Below are positions 35,295 through 43,936 of a DNA stretch of 64,000 nt, piece after piece. Below the pieces are notes generated by a model. That model made no database searches. It had not been told where the DNA came from and worked only from the letters and a program-made list of their open reading frames with translations. Numbering within the stretch: the stretch's first letter is position 1; every line of letters begins with the position of its first letter. The position numbers and the translations under genes are program-made. Origin of the DNA: Perlabentimonas gracilis (GTDB taxonomy: Bacteria; Bacteroidota; Bacteroidia; Bacteroidales; Tenuifilaceae); assembly GCF_011174675.1 (NCBI RefSeq), contig NZ_JAANIG010000002.1, positions 1 through 64,000 on the forward strand, given 5' to 3'.

Positions 35295-36650
35295 CTACAG
35301 GGCTATAGGCACGCCCCTGTAGAAGTCAAGTATTTTCATTCGTAGGATATAGGTGTATTTTGCATGCAGCAGTTGTCCTTCGGCTTGTATTAGGTTATTT
35401 TGTGCAACCCCAACATCTAGTGCATTCACCATACCCAGTTCAAATCTATTTACTGTTTGCTTGTATAGCTCCTGATAGCTCTTTACCGCTTCGCTATAGG
35501 CTATGTATCCATCCCAAGCGGCTCTGGCATCGGCAATAGCGCTTTGTACATCTTTGTACACAGCCTTTTGTGCCTCTTCTAGGGCAAATTTTGCATCCAG
35601 AAGATGAATTTTAGACTGATTAACTTGTGTAAGGTTTGAAAGCCTTTGAAAAATTGGCACCGAAACCCTAAACTGAAGCACATGCTGCGAGTAATCCTTA
35701 ATCTGCTGGCCGTAGGTGTAGTCTGGATACGCTATCCTATTTTCGTGTGGGCCATACCAGGCCGACTGGTCGTATCCCGAGCCAAAGGAGTAACCTAGGC
35801 TAATCCTTGGGCTTAGTAGGCCATAGGCCATATTTACTTGTTTCTCGGCGCTCTTCACGTTAAATCTTTCCCGCTTTATTTCTGGCCTCACTTCGGCAAT
35901 CTGAATGTAGGTATGCTTATTATCGAGCTCTTTCGGATCATCTGAAATAATTATTGGGGTGATCTCAATGGAAAACTCATCGGGGTTTTCCAACTCTAAA
36001 AGTTGGGCTAGCTCTATGGTTGAATACCTCAGCCGGTTGTTGGCATTGGTAACTAGAGCCTGTTGATTTACATGCTGAGCCTTGAGGTTGAGGTATTCCC
36101 CTTGCGCAATTATGCCAAGTTCTAACTCTACCTCAGCCTTTGTAAGCTGTTGCTGGGCTAGCTTAAGTTGTTCGCTTGCCAACTTTGTATTTTCAGTATC
36201 GAGCAGAACCTGCAGGAAGCTGGCAACAACATTTAGGGTTACGTTGTTCTTTAGTACTTCGGTATTCTGCTTCTGCGACTCGAGTACATATTTTAGCCTA
36301 GCCCTATTGTTTAAGCCATACAAACCGTTAAAAAGGGTGATCTCCGAGCTTATGCCTAGGCTACCGCCCTGGTTCTCCATCCTTACAAATTCCAGCTCGT
36401 ACTGGCTAAAGGTCGACCCATTTAAATACTGATGGTTTAAGAAACCCGAAAGGTTTGGGCCCAATTGAAATGTGCTCTGCGTGAACTGTTTCTGGGCAAC
36501 CTTCTCCTGTAATTCGCTTCGTTTTATTTGAATGTTGTTCTGTAGGGCATGGCTAATGCAATCCTCCAGTTTCCATCCTTCTTGGGCTATCCCTTGCAGT
36601 ATTATTGCCAGTAAGGCAGTGGTTAGTATGATGATTTTAGTTGTTTTCAT
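35295..36650 (-). CDS. TolC-family outer-membrane efflux protein
   Basis: An outer-membrane factor forming the exit duct of a tripartite pump. After the signal peptide (MKTTKIIILTTALLAIILQG) there are two long OEP helical halves with heptad-like patterns (WKLEDCISHALQNNIQIKRSELQEK at the start; ARAAWDGYIAYSEAVKSYQELYK near the end) and the LDVGVAQNNLIQAEGQLLHAKY signature. I start at the second methionine (36650) where the signal peptide begins. It is the last gene of the efflux set but is separated by a structured 136-bp gap. Confidence 0.88.
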   Translation of the reverse strand: MKTTKIIILTTALLAIILQGIAQEGWKLEDCISHALQNNIQIKRSELQEKVAQKQFTQSTFQLGPNLSGFLNHQYLNGSTFSQYELEFVRMENQGGSLGISSEITLFNGLYGLNNRARLKYVLESQKQNTEVLKNNVTLNVVASFLQVLLDTENTKLASEQLKLAQQQLTKAEVELELGIIAQGEYLNLKAQHVNQQALVTNANNRLRYSTIELAQLLELENPDEFSIEITPIIISDDPKELDNKHTYIQIAEVRPEIKRERFNVKSAEKQVNMAYGLLSPRISLGYSFGSGYDQSAWYGPHENRIAYPDYTYGQQIKDYSQHVLQFRVSVPIFQRLSNLTQVNQSKIHLLDAKFALEEAQKAVYKDVQSAIADARAAWDGYIAYSEAVKSYQELYKQTVNRFELGMVNALDVGVAQNNLIQAEGQLLHAKYTYILRMKILDFYRGVPIAL

Positions 36651-36684
36651 GTTGTAATTACGTTTTATGTATGGCTTGCCTGAT

Positions 36685-36774
36685 GAAAAAATGAGCAATA
36701 CTATTCGGAATTTTTAATACTAATGCTTAGTGTTCTTTCTAGGTTTTTTAGATGAATTCAATAGTATTGCTCAT
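36685..36774 (-). terminator. Long hairpin with T-tract between the 102-aa gene and tolC (terminator or attenuator)
   Basis: ATGAGCAATACTATT (36691-36705) is exactly complementary to 36760-36774, and GAATT (36708-36712) to 36755-36759 after a 2-base bulge. The 42-base loop can form its own hairpin (AATACTAA with TTAGTGTT). In the minus-strand transcript the stem is followed by six T. It starts 12 bases after the stop of the small gene and lies before tolC, so it may reduce read-through to tolC. Confidence 0.6.
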
Positions 36775-36786
36775 GGGGTGTTTCGA

Positions 36787-37095
36787 TTAGCTATTCAACT
36801 TTCGATAAAGTACCTGTATATGGGTTGCCCCTTTGCGCGGGGTGAAAATCTGTATTAGCTCCCATCCCTTGTCGTAGTTCGATAACGATTTACGAAGATT
36901 ATTAATCTGCTCAAGGGTGGCGTGTTCATAATCATCGGCTGCTAATGCTGAACAATCCTCATTTGGCTGGTCGATACTCCAAGGGAATGACTCAACCCTG
37001 TAGCTGTATACCACTTTCTTTTCGCCAATGGTGAGAGACACTTCGGCAATCTGATCTTCCCCAAAGCCAGGTACTGGTATGCATATCTCTTTCAT
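36787..37095 (-). CDS. Small hypothetical protein in the efflux operon
   Basis: A 102-residue protein with no signal or membrane segment and no family I recognise. It has an N-terminal beta region (EICIPVPGFGEDQIAEVSLTIGEKKVVYSYRVESF) and a helix around DDYEHATLEQINNLRKSLS, ending in a beta strand (ATHIQVLYRKL). It sits 26 bp behind the ABC ATPase gene, in the place where the permease gene would be expected. A regulator or accessory role in efflux is only suggested by position. Confidence 0.65.
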   Translation of the reverse strand: MKEICIPVPGFGEDQIAEVSLTIGEKKVVYSYRVESFPWSIDQPNEDCSALAADDYEHATLEQINNLRKSLSNYDKGWELIQIFTPRKGATHIQVLYRKLNS

Positions 37096-37121
37096 AGTGG
37101 CTACAGTTTAAAGTTACTGTA

Positions 37122-37823
37122 CTAAAGGATTTTCTTTACGTTTTCGGTAACAATATGTCCATCGAACAGCTGAACAATGCGGTGAGCCTTTTCGGCATCG
37201 CTGGGCGAGTGAGTTACCATCACGATGGTGGTGCCCTCGTTGTTGAGCTCGCTCAGCAGGTTCATTACCTCCTCGCCGTTGGCCGAGTCGAGGTTACCCG
37301 TTGGCTCATCGGCAAGTATTAGCTTGGGGTTGGCAACTACTGCACGGGCAATAGCCACGCGCTGCTGCTGACCGCCAGATAGCTGCTGGGGGAAGTGCTT
37401 TTTGCGATGCGAAATCTTCATCCGTTCAAGTACCGCTTCAACCTTACGCTTTCGCTCCGACGATGGTACGTTCATGTAGAGTAATGGAAGCTCCACATTT
37501 TCGAAAACGGTCAGTTCGTCTATCAGGTTAAAACTTTGGAAAACAAACCCGATGTTGGCCTTACGCATGTTGGTGCGTTGCTTTTCCTTGAATTTCGACA
37601 CCTCTACCCCGTTAAAGTAGAACTCACCTCCCGACGGATTGTCCAACAGGCCTAGGATGTTAAGTAGGGTCGATTTACCACAACCCGATGGTCCCATGAT
37701 GGCAACAAATTCGCCCTCCTTAACTTCGAGGTCTACTTTGTTAAGTGCAGTAGTTTCCACTTCCTCGGTGCGGAATACTTTAACTAGCTCTTTGGTTTTA
37801 ATTGTGAAGTTGTTGTTATTCAT
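37122..37823 (-). CDS. ABC transporter ATP-binding protein (MacB/LolD type)
   Basis: Walker [10 protein letters not shown] at 44-52, Q-loop in [21 protein letters not shown], signature [14 protein letters not shown], Walker [14 protein letters not shown] and H-loop VTHSP. The 233-residue stand-alone ATPase of the MacB/LolD class energises either macrolide-type efflux or lipoprotein/peptide export. It is flanked by an HlyD-type adaptor upstream (44 bp) and the small gene downstream. No FtsX/MacB permease is present in the window. Confidence 0.92.
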   Translation of the reverse strand: MNNNNFTIKTKELVKVFRTEEVETTALNKVDLEVKEGEFVAIMGPSGCGKSTLLNILGLLDNPSGGEFYFNGVEVSKFKEKQRTNMRKANIGFVFQSFNLIDELTVFENVELPLLYMNVPSSERKRKVEAVLERMKISHRKKHFPQQLSGGQQQRVAIARAVVANPKLILADEPTGNLDSANGEEVMNLLSELNNEGTTIVMVTHSPSDAEKAHRIVQLFDGHIVTENVKKIL

Positions 37824-37867
37824 ATCTACTTGGTGTTAGGTTTATTTGTGTTTTTCCGAGTACTATG

Positions 37868-39124
37868 TTAGTCTCTAAGTATTAGCCTGTCTACATTTCC
37901 AAAGTTGTCGTAGCTCGATACAATTACCCTTTCGCCTGCTTGCAACCCTTCGGTAACCTCGTAATGTCTTGGGTTCTGCCTGTTGATGCGGATGGGGCGC
38001 TTGGTGGCATACTTGCCCGATGGGTCAACCACGTAAATCCACTGTCCTCCGGTGCTCTGGTAAAAACCCCCTCTGGGAATAAGTGTTGCCATCATCGATT
38101 CGCCAAGTTCAAGGCGTATTCTTGATGTTTGACCAATACGGATGTTTGGCGGCACAATGCTATCGAAAACCATATCTACTGTGAATCGGCCATTACGAAC
38201 CTCTGGATATACCTTAGCGATGTGGCCAGGGAACAGATTGCCCGAGAATTCGCACTCACCCGTTAGGTTGCGGTTGATTCGAGCAATGTAATGCTCATCG
38301 ATATCGACCTTAAGCATGTAGGAGTCGAGCACATGGATTGCGCCAATACGCGTACCCATTCCAATAACTTGTCCTACCTCCAGATTTAGCGAGGCCAACT
38401 CGCCCGATACTGGTGCTCTGTATACTAGGGCCTCAAGCCTGTTGCGTACAACCGAAAGGTTTTGCTGTAGCCGTTTGGCATCCTCCTCCAGAGTTCTCAT
38501 TTGTGTTAAGCGGTACAGTGAGTCCTGGCGTGCGCTGGCCCGGAAAAGTTCAATTCTCCTTAGGTTCAGCTCGTAGGCCTCTTTGGAGCGCTCGTACTCT
38601 TCGTTGGATATGTGCTTTTGATCAAAAAGTTTCTTGTTGTTCTCGTAGGTGCGTTTGCGCTCCATGAGCTCAAAGTTCAAATCGAGCAACCTGCTCTGGG
38701 TCTCAAGTGTGGTGCGCTCCATCTGCAGGCGGATGTTCGATAGCTCGTTGTTAGCTCTCGAAACGTTAGCCTCAAAATTTGAGATCTCAAGAATAAGGTT
38801 GGTGTTGCTAAATCGTGCTATTATATCGCCCTCGTTCACCCATGAGCCTTCATGCGTTATAATCTCATCAACTCGGCTTCCTCCTTCGGTTGCATCAAGA
38901 TAAATGGTTTGTATTGGGGCTACTGTTCCTATTACTGTTATGTAGTCGCGATAAAGATCCTCAACTACCGTTTCGACTGTTAGCTTATCCAAATCAACGT
39001 TAAGCTTCGAGCTTTTGTCAGCGAATACTATGTAGTATCCAATAAGAAGAACAGCTGCTGCGCCGGCTACTATCCATATAACCTTTTTCAAAGGCCATCT
39101 TTTTTTCTTAATTACTCTATCCAT
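37868..39124 (-). CDS. HlyD/MFP-type efflux periplasmic adaptor
   Basis: An inner-membrane anchored adaptor that bridges the pump to the TolC channel. It shows an N-terminal membrane helix (VIWIVAGAAAVLLIGYYIVF), a first biotinyl-lipoyl strand (ATEGGSRVDEIITHEGSWVNEGDIIARF), a long hairpin of helices (about 100-215) and the second lipoyl half (YRAPVSGELASLNLEVGQVIGMGTRI), then a barrel and a membrane-proximal domain. The 418 residues are typical. It is the first gene of the efflux operon. Confidence 0.9.
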   Translation of the reverse strand: MDRVIKKKRWPLKKVIWIVAGAAAVLLIGYYIVFADKSSKLNVDLDKLTVETVVEDLYRDYITVIGTVAPIQTIYLDATEGGSRVDEIITHEGSWVNEGDIIARFSNTNLILEISNFEANVSRANNELSNIRLQMERTTLETQSRLLDLNFELMERKRTYENNKKLFDQKHISNEEYERSKEAYELNLRRIELFRASARQDSLYRLTQMRTLEEDAKRLQQNLSVVRNRLEALVYRAPVSGELASLNLEVGQVIGMGTRIGAIHVLDSYMLKVDIDEHYIARINRNLTGECEFSGNLFPGHIAKVYPEVRNGRFTVDMVFDSIVPPNIRIGQTSRIRLELGESMMATLIPRGGFYQSTGGQWIYVVDPSGKYATKRPIRINRQNPRHYEVTEGLQAGERVIVSSYDNFGNVDRLILRD

Positions 39125-39278
39125 TATTTAAAGATTTTCTTGTTTTGTATTTACTTATCACTAAGTGTGCCATAATATATAAAGTACAGAAATACAGATG
39201 TATAAAATTAAAGATGAACTATATTAAATGTTTTAAGTGTTCGAATATGCAACAAGGAATGTTCGATTCCGCACACTG

Positions 39279-39328
39279 TTACACCCTTTGAAAAGGAAAA
39301 AGGGTGTAAACTGATATTGTTTACACCC
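39279..39328 (-). terminator. Terminator of the 594-aa membrane protein gene, with a third complementary segment
   Basis: On the minus strand GGGTGTAAAC (39311-39302 as complement of 39319-39328) forms a 10-bp stem with a 7-base loop followed by TTTTT. A further copy, TTACACCCTTT at 39279-39289, is also complementary to the middle segment (39299-39309), so two mutually exclusive hairpins can form. Confidence 0.65.
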
Positions 39329-39355
39329 CTTAAGGGTCTTTCCATTGTATTTAAA

Positions 39356-41140
39356 CTATAAAATAATCGATGCAATTGCTATGATAATGCCAATAATAAG
39401 TAGCACAAAGAAACCAAGTATTGGTTGGTTGATGTTTCTGCTCTGGTAGTATTCAACCTGTTCGGCGATGTACGATTTGCCCTCATGGTAATAGCTATAT
39501 AGGTCGAAATAAAACTTGGTTTGGTAGACCCAGTATGGAGCAAAAACTATGGCGCTTAGGAGAACCAATCCAAGCATGGCAAATATTGTCCCAATTACCC
39601 ACATAATGTTAGTGTACTTAATGGATCTGATGCGAGCTTGGGTAAGGCTAGTGTCTAGTATGAATTTCGACTCTAGCTGGCCACGGTAAATCTTCAGGTT
39701 ATCGAGTTGGTCTTTAAGGTTGTCAATTTGTTGTGCAAATTCCTCGTTGTCGGGGTTTGCCCTAAGTTTAGATGTAATCTCAGAAATAGCTTTCTCTAGT
39801 TCCCCTATCTGCTCCGAAACGTTAACGGATTGGTCGGAATAATTGTGTTCTAATCTTTCGAGGGTAAATTTTTCACCTTTGGTGCTCCTTATGCCCTTTG
39901 GCAAATTCGTTATCAACCTGAGCCAATCATCCTCGAAAATTTCTAACGAATAAATTCTTGATTCAATGGTGGCCATTCGCTTAAGCCTTTTCTCTGCAAA
40001 ATCTAGAGCCATATTGGCTTGTGAGTTCACGTTGTAGAATGCGCTAAAGTGCGAATTGGCCATGCTAAGCTCACTATTCAACTTGTTAAGCGATTGCTCA
40101 CAGAACGAGGCTTTAATAGTGTTGGTGGTCCACCATAGGAATGCTCCAATTATAAGTGTGATTATTGAAGTGATTAGGCTACCTAACAGCATGAATGGAA
40201 TTGACCCTACTAAACGAGGTAGCCTAATGCCTGTGTTGATGAGAAAATCTTTATTGTCAAACTCGCCATTGTTCTGCGATGTGTACGCTGGGGCAATGGC
40301 ATTTATAACCAGCGAAACAACTACAGTGAGGGTTAGGACTAGTATAAGCACTAACGAAACGGGGTACGATAAGCCAAGCATTGGTAGCTGTATTGCCGTT
40401 CCGGCAAACATATGAAATACGGTGATGATGGATGCGCTAAGTATGCTTATAATAACCAAAATGCCAAGTTTAGACATAACAGTGCCGGTCCAGAACTCAT
40501 TAAAAGTTCGTTTATCATCGCTGAAAAGGGTGTACAAAGTGAAGTAAAGCACGCTAAATAGTATTGCTAGCACCAACGGGATAATTAGCCAGGGTAGCTG
40601 TAGAATGCTGCTGAGGTAAAGGAAAACTAGCATAACGAATGATACCGCTAGCACCGATACAAAACCATTCTTAAAAGTACTAGCGCTAAACGCTTCGGGA
40701 ATTAACGTAATTGCCAGCTTAAAGTACCTCCAACTCCACACCACAATGTAATGCCAGAGTAACTTCGCTATGAAAAATAATACGGGGTGCATAAACTCAT
40801 TCCACATCCACATAACTGCCCACCAAATTGCCTTGCCAATGAAACCCAAAAACTCAAATATTGATATTACACCATATATTGCCCAGGCCACGGCGTTGAA
40901 AATAAAGATGAAGAATCCCATTATGGGTAGGAGTATGGCCGAGAATGACCCTCGGGTCAACCACTCATCATGCACTCGCTTATGATCGAGTATAAAGTTT
41001 GGCTTAACCCCAGTAACCACCGATCTGAAAAAACCGAGAAAGGCAAGGATTACAAATAGCGAAGCAAGTACGAAATAGGTCAGCTGCGTAATGTCTGAAA
41101 AGTTAAAAACAATTGAAATGTTTTGTAGACTTAAACTCAT
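39356..41140 (-). CDS. Large multi-pass membrane protein with cytosolic coiled coil, unknown family
   Basis: I do not recognise the family. About six to eight membrane segments fill residues 15-340 (for example LTYFVLASLFVILAFLGF, SVLAVSFVMLVFLYL, LIITSIITLIIGAFLWW-like). Residues about 345-490 are charged and helical, with repeated QIDNLKDQLDNLKIYRGQL-type heptads, and two more membrane segments (MWVIGTIFAMLGLVLL, ILGFFVLLIIGIIIAIASIIL) close the 594-residue protein. No catalytic motif is seen. It has its own promoter and terminator and is not part of the efflux operon. Confidence 0.7.
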   Translation of the reverse strand: MSLSLQNISIVFNFSDITQLTYFVLASLFVILAFLGFFRSVVTGVKPNFILDHKRVHDEWLTRGSFSAILLPIMGFFIFIFNAVAWAIYGVISIFEFLGFIGKAIWWAVMWMWNEFMHPVLFFIAKLLWHYIVVWSWRYFKLAITLIPEAFSASTFKNGFVSVLAVSFVMLVFLYLSSILQLPWLIIPLVLAILFSVLYFTLYTLFSDDKRTFNEFWTGTVMSKLGILVIISILSASIITVFHMFAGTAIQLPMLGLSYPVSLVLILVLTLTVVVSLVINAIAPAYTSQNNGEFDNKDFLINTGIRLPRLVGSIPFMLLGSLITSIITLIIGAFLWWTTNTIKASFCEQSLNKLNSELSMANSHFSAFYNVNSQANMALDFAEKRLKRMATIESRIYSLEIFEDDWLRLITNLPKGIRSTKGEKFTLERLEHNYSDQSVNVSEQIGELEKAISEITSKLRANPDNEEFAQQIDNLKDQLDNLKIYRGQLESKFILDTSLTQARIRSIKYTNIMWVIGTIFAMLGLVLLSAIVFAPYWVYQTKFYFDLYSYYHEGKSYIAEQVEYYQSRNINQPILGFFVLLIIGIIIAIASIIL

Positions 41141-41221
41141 TGCTTAGGTTTTTTTAGGTTCTGTTTAAGGTGTAATTCGTTATAGAGAAATTCTTTTTTT
41201 CTAAAAAGGATAATTCTATAC

Positions 41222-41252
41222 CAAATGTAAGCCAATATTTTCAAATTACAAA
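41222..41252 (-). promoter_or_regulatory. Promoter of the 594-aa membrane protein gene
   Basis: On the minus strand TTTG (41249-41252), a 19-base spacer and TACATTTG (41222-41229) fit the consensus, giving a leader of about 75 nt. Confidence 0.55.
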
Positions 41253-41298
41253 CCCCAAGGTTAAATCTATCGAAGTCTATGGTACTATGGGGAAACTG

Positions 41299-43794
41299 TT
41301 AGGTGTCAATTTCAACCAGGGTTATGCCTGTACCCCCAAAATCGATGTGTTCATCAGCATAAGACTTAACATAGGGCATAGATTTCAGGAAATTTCTAAT
41401 CTCTTGCCGGAGTATACCATTACCCTTTCCGTGAAGTATGCGAACTTTGCTTATTCCAATCATTGCCGCTTCGTCAATCAAGTCCTGAACGGTTTCCAAG
41501 GCTTCGTCGGTGCGGTAGCCTCGCACATCGATATCCGATTTAAAGTTTAGCCTTTTTTTGTGCAGGTCGAAACCAATGCCGGTTTGTGGGCTTTTTACCG
41601 TTCTTTCGGCTCGTCGATATTCGGTTAGGGTAACCCTCTCGAGTTTATTTACTTTGATGGTAGTGAGCATGCTCCCAAAAGCAACAATGGCATTTTTACC
41701 ATCAATTTGCATTACCTCACCAACGGCATCCTGTCCGGCAATTCTCACCTTATCGCCCTGCGCAATGGGTTTTGGCTTAGTAACCTTTTCCTCTTGGCTG
41801 GGGATTTGTCCATCGCGTTTCTGCTTGCGATCCTGATTACGCTGCTGACGTTGGCGAATTTGCTCCATCTTCTTCTCAATGGCTGGTTCAACTCCGGTTG
41901 ATACCTCATGGAGCGTCTCCTTATGCTTTTCGAGCCCCTGTCGTGCCACGCGTGTCCGCTCTTTCTCTGCCGACGATTCCTTAATTTCGCGGATGGTGTT
42001 CTCTATTATTTTATTGGATGAGGCCAAAATCGCTTCGGCCTCCTCTTTCGCCTTGCTGATAATGGCCTTTCGCTGTTGCTTAATGGTTTCCAGCTCCTCG
42101 GCAAGCTTGGTTTCGTACTCCTCGGTTTTTTTTGTCGATTTTCTGATCTGATCACGCTTGCGCTCCCAGTATCGCTTGTCGCGCGAAATCTCCTTGAGAT
42201 GCTTTTCGAAGCTAATATGATCGGTTCCGGCTTTGCCCTCGGCTAGCTTCAATACATCCTCGGGGAGACCAATCTTGCGAGCAATTTCGAAAGCAAAGCT
42301 GCTGCCAGGCTTCCCAATCTCTAGCTTAAAAAGTGGTTCAATCCGCCCCATATCGAAAAGCATTGCCCCATTGATAATGCCCTTTGCGCTGGCAGCGTAA
42401 TGCTTTAGGTTGCTGTAGTGTGTAGTAATTACGCCAAAGGTTCCTTGCTGATTAAACTGCTGAAGTATCGACTCGGCAATGGCTCCACCCACCAGGGGTT
42501 CTGTTCCCGCACCAAACTCATCGATAAGCACAAGGGTGGAGCTGTCGGCATTTTTCAGGAAGAACTTCATGTTGAACAGGTGGGAGCTGTAGGTGCTGAG
42601 GTCGTTCTCAATGGACTGCTCATCGCCAATATCGATAAAAAGCTTGTTGAAAATTCCCATCTCGGAATTTTCGAGTACCGGGGGAAGAAAGCCGCATTGT
42701 AGCATATACTGCGATACGCCCAGGGTTTTTAGGCAAACCGATTTTCCGCCGGCATTGGGCCCCGAAATAAGCAAGATATGGTTCTGGTCATCCAGCTCAA
42801 TATCGAGCGGAACAATCTCTTTGCCCTCGCGCTTAAGGGCAAGCATAAGCAAGGGATGAACAGCCTTGCGTAGATATACCCTTGGCGAGGAGTGGAGGAT
42901 TGGCTTTGCACCAGCTACCGAGGAGGCGAGTAGCCCCTTGGCTCTCAAAAAATCAATCTCGCCCAAAAAATCGTACGATTGGAGTAACTCGGTAAGGTAA
43001 GGGCGAAGCGTGTCGGCAAACTCAACCAGAATGCGCACTATTTCCCTACGCTCGTCGTACTCCAGTTCGCGTATCTCGTTGTTGAGTTCCACCACCTCAA
43101 CGGGTTCAATGAATACGGTTTTGCCTGTAGCCGATTCGTCGTGAACAATACCTTTTAGCTTGCGCTTATTCGATGCCGAAACGGGAATCACTATACGCCC
43201 ATCGCGCATGGATGTGGAAGCATCGGAATCGACCAGACCATCGGCCTGCGCCTGCTTTAGAATGGAACCTATACGCTTTGATACCGATGATTGTTTTGAT
43301 GTGATCTCACTCCTAATCTTTGCCAATTCAGGCGATGCATTATCCTTAATCTTACCAAATCGATTGAGAATGGAGTCGATACGCTCAGAAATAAATGGAA
43401 AGTACTCCACCTCGCTAGCAAATTTGGCTAGGTTGGGGTACTTGGGCTTATCGCCCTTTTTTAAGAAGGTCAGGATTGATTTTATGGCATCGAGCGAGCG
43501 CCTTAGGCTGAATAGTTCTGTTTCGTCTAACCATGATCCCTCGTGCTTTATACGCTCAAGAAAAGGGGTAGTGTCGGCATATCCATCCACCGGAAACGAG
43601 TCTTCCATTTGGCAAATGGTTTTCATTTCGGCGGTGAGTTCCACAACCTGCGTAATGGCTTCGAAATCGGTTAGGAATGAGGCTGAGGCAGCCTTACGCT
43701 TACCAATATCGCAAAGGCAAAGATTTGAAACCTTGGCCCTAATGCGATCGAAACCTATCTTTTCTTCAAAGTTATTTGGGTAAATATTTTGCAT
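41299..43794 (-). CDS. mutS2: MutS2 (Smr-domain) protein
   Basis: MutS2 uses a MutS-like ATPase to act on branched DNA or on collided ribosomes and suppresses homologous recombination. The core has ISGPNAGGKSVCLKTLG (Walker A, near 338), LVLIDEFGAGTEPLVGGA (Walker B), a long charged coiled coil (about 500-660) and a C-terminal Smr nuclease domain (DVRGYRTDEALETVQDLID, then ILHGKGNGILRQ). No mismatch-recognition domain is present, as expected. The 831 residues are of normal length. TATCTTTG (minus strand, 43864-43871) offers a -7 box. Confidence 0.94.
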   Translation of the reverse strand: MQNIYPNNFEEKIGFDRIRAKVSNLCLCDIGKRKAASASFLTDFEAITQVVELTAEMKTICQMEDSFPVDGYADTTPFLERIKHEGSWLDETELFSLRRSLDAIKSILTFLKKGDKPKYPNLAKFASEVEYFPFISERIDSILNRFGKIKDNASPELAKIRSEITSKQSSVSKRIGSILKQAQADGLVDSDASTSMRDGRIVIPVSASNKRKLKGIVHDESATGKTVFIEPVEVVELNNEIRELEYDERREIVRILVEFADTLRPYLTELLQSYDFLGEIDFLRAKGLLASSVAGAKPILHSSPRVYLRKAVHPLLMLALKREGKEIVPLDIELDDQNHILLISGPNAGGKSVCLKTLGVSQYMLQCGFLPPVLENSEMGIFNKLFIDIGDEQSIENDLSTYSSHLFNMKFFLKNADSSTLVLIDEFGAGTEPLVGGAIAESILQQFNQQGTFGVITTHYSNLKHYAASAKGIINGAMLFDMGRIEPLFKLEIGKPGSSFAFEIARKIGLPEDVLKLAEGKAGTDHISFEKHLKEISRDKRYWERKRDQIRKSTKKTEEYETKLAEELETIKQQRKAIISKAKEEAEAILASSNKIIENTIREIKESSAEKERTRVARQGLEKHKETLHEVSTGVEPAIEKKMEQIRQRQQRNQDRKQKRDGQIPSQEEKVTKPKPIAQGDKVRIAGQDAVGEVMQIDGKNAIVAFGSMLTTIKVNKLERVTLTEYRRAERTVKSPQTGIGFDLHKKRLNFKSDIDVRGYRTDEALETVQDLIDEAAMIGISKVRILHGKGNGILRQEIRNFLKSMPYVKSYADEHIDFGGTGITLVEIDT

Positions 43795-43936
43795 TCGATA
43801 GCGAGCAATTAGTAGTTATTCATCACCAATGACAAGACCATTTGATGGAGGTATGGTGCTTGGCAAAGATAGAAAGACTTTTGCTAAAGTCTTTCCTGTT
43901 GAGATAACTATTGTGCTATCTACTAATGCTGTATGG

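Noticed and set aside
36685-36780. Short transposon-like (MITE) element
   Set aside because: Inverted repeats are present, but there is no flanking target duplication and a T-tract follows the stem; a terminator-type hairpin explains it better.
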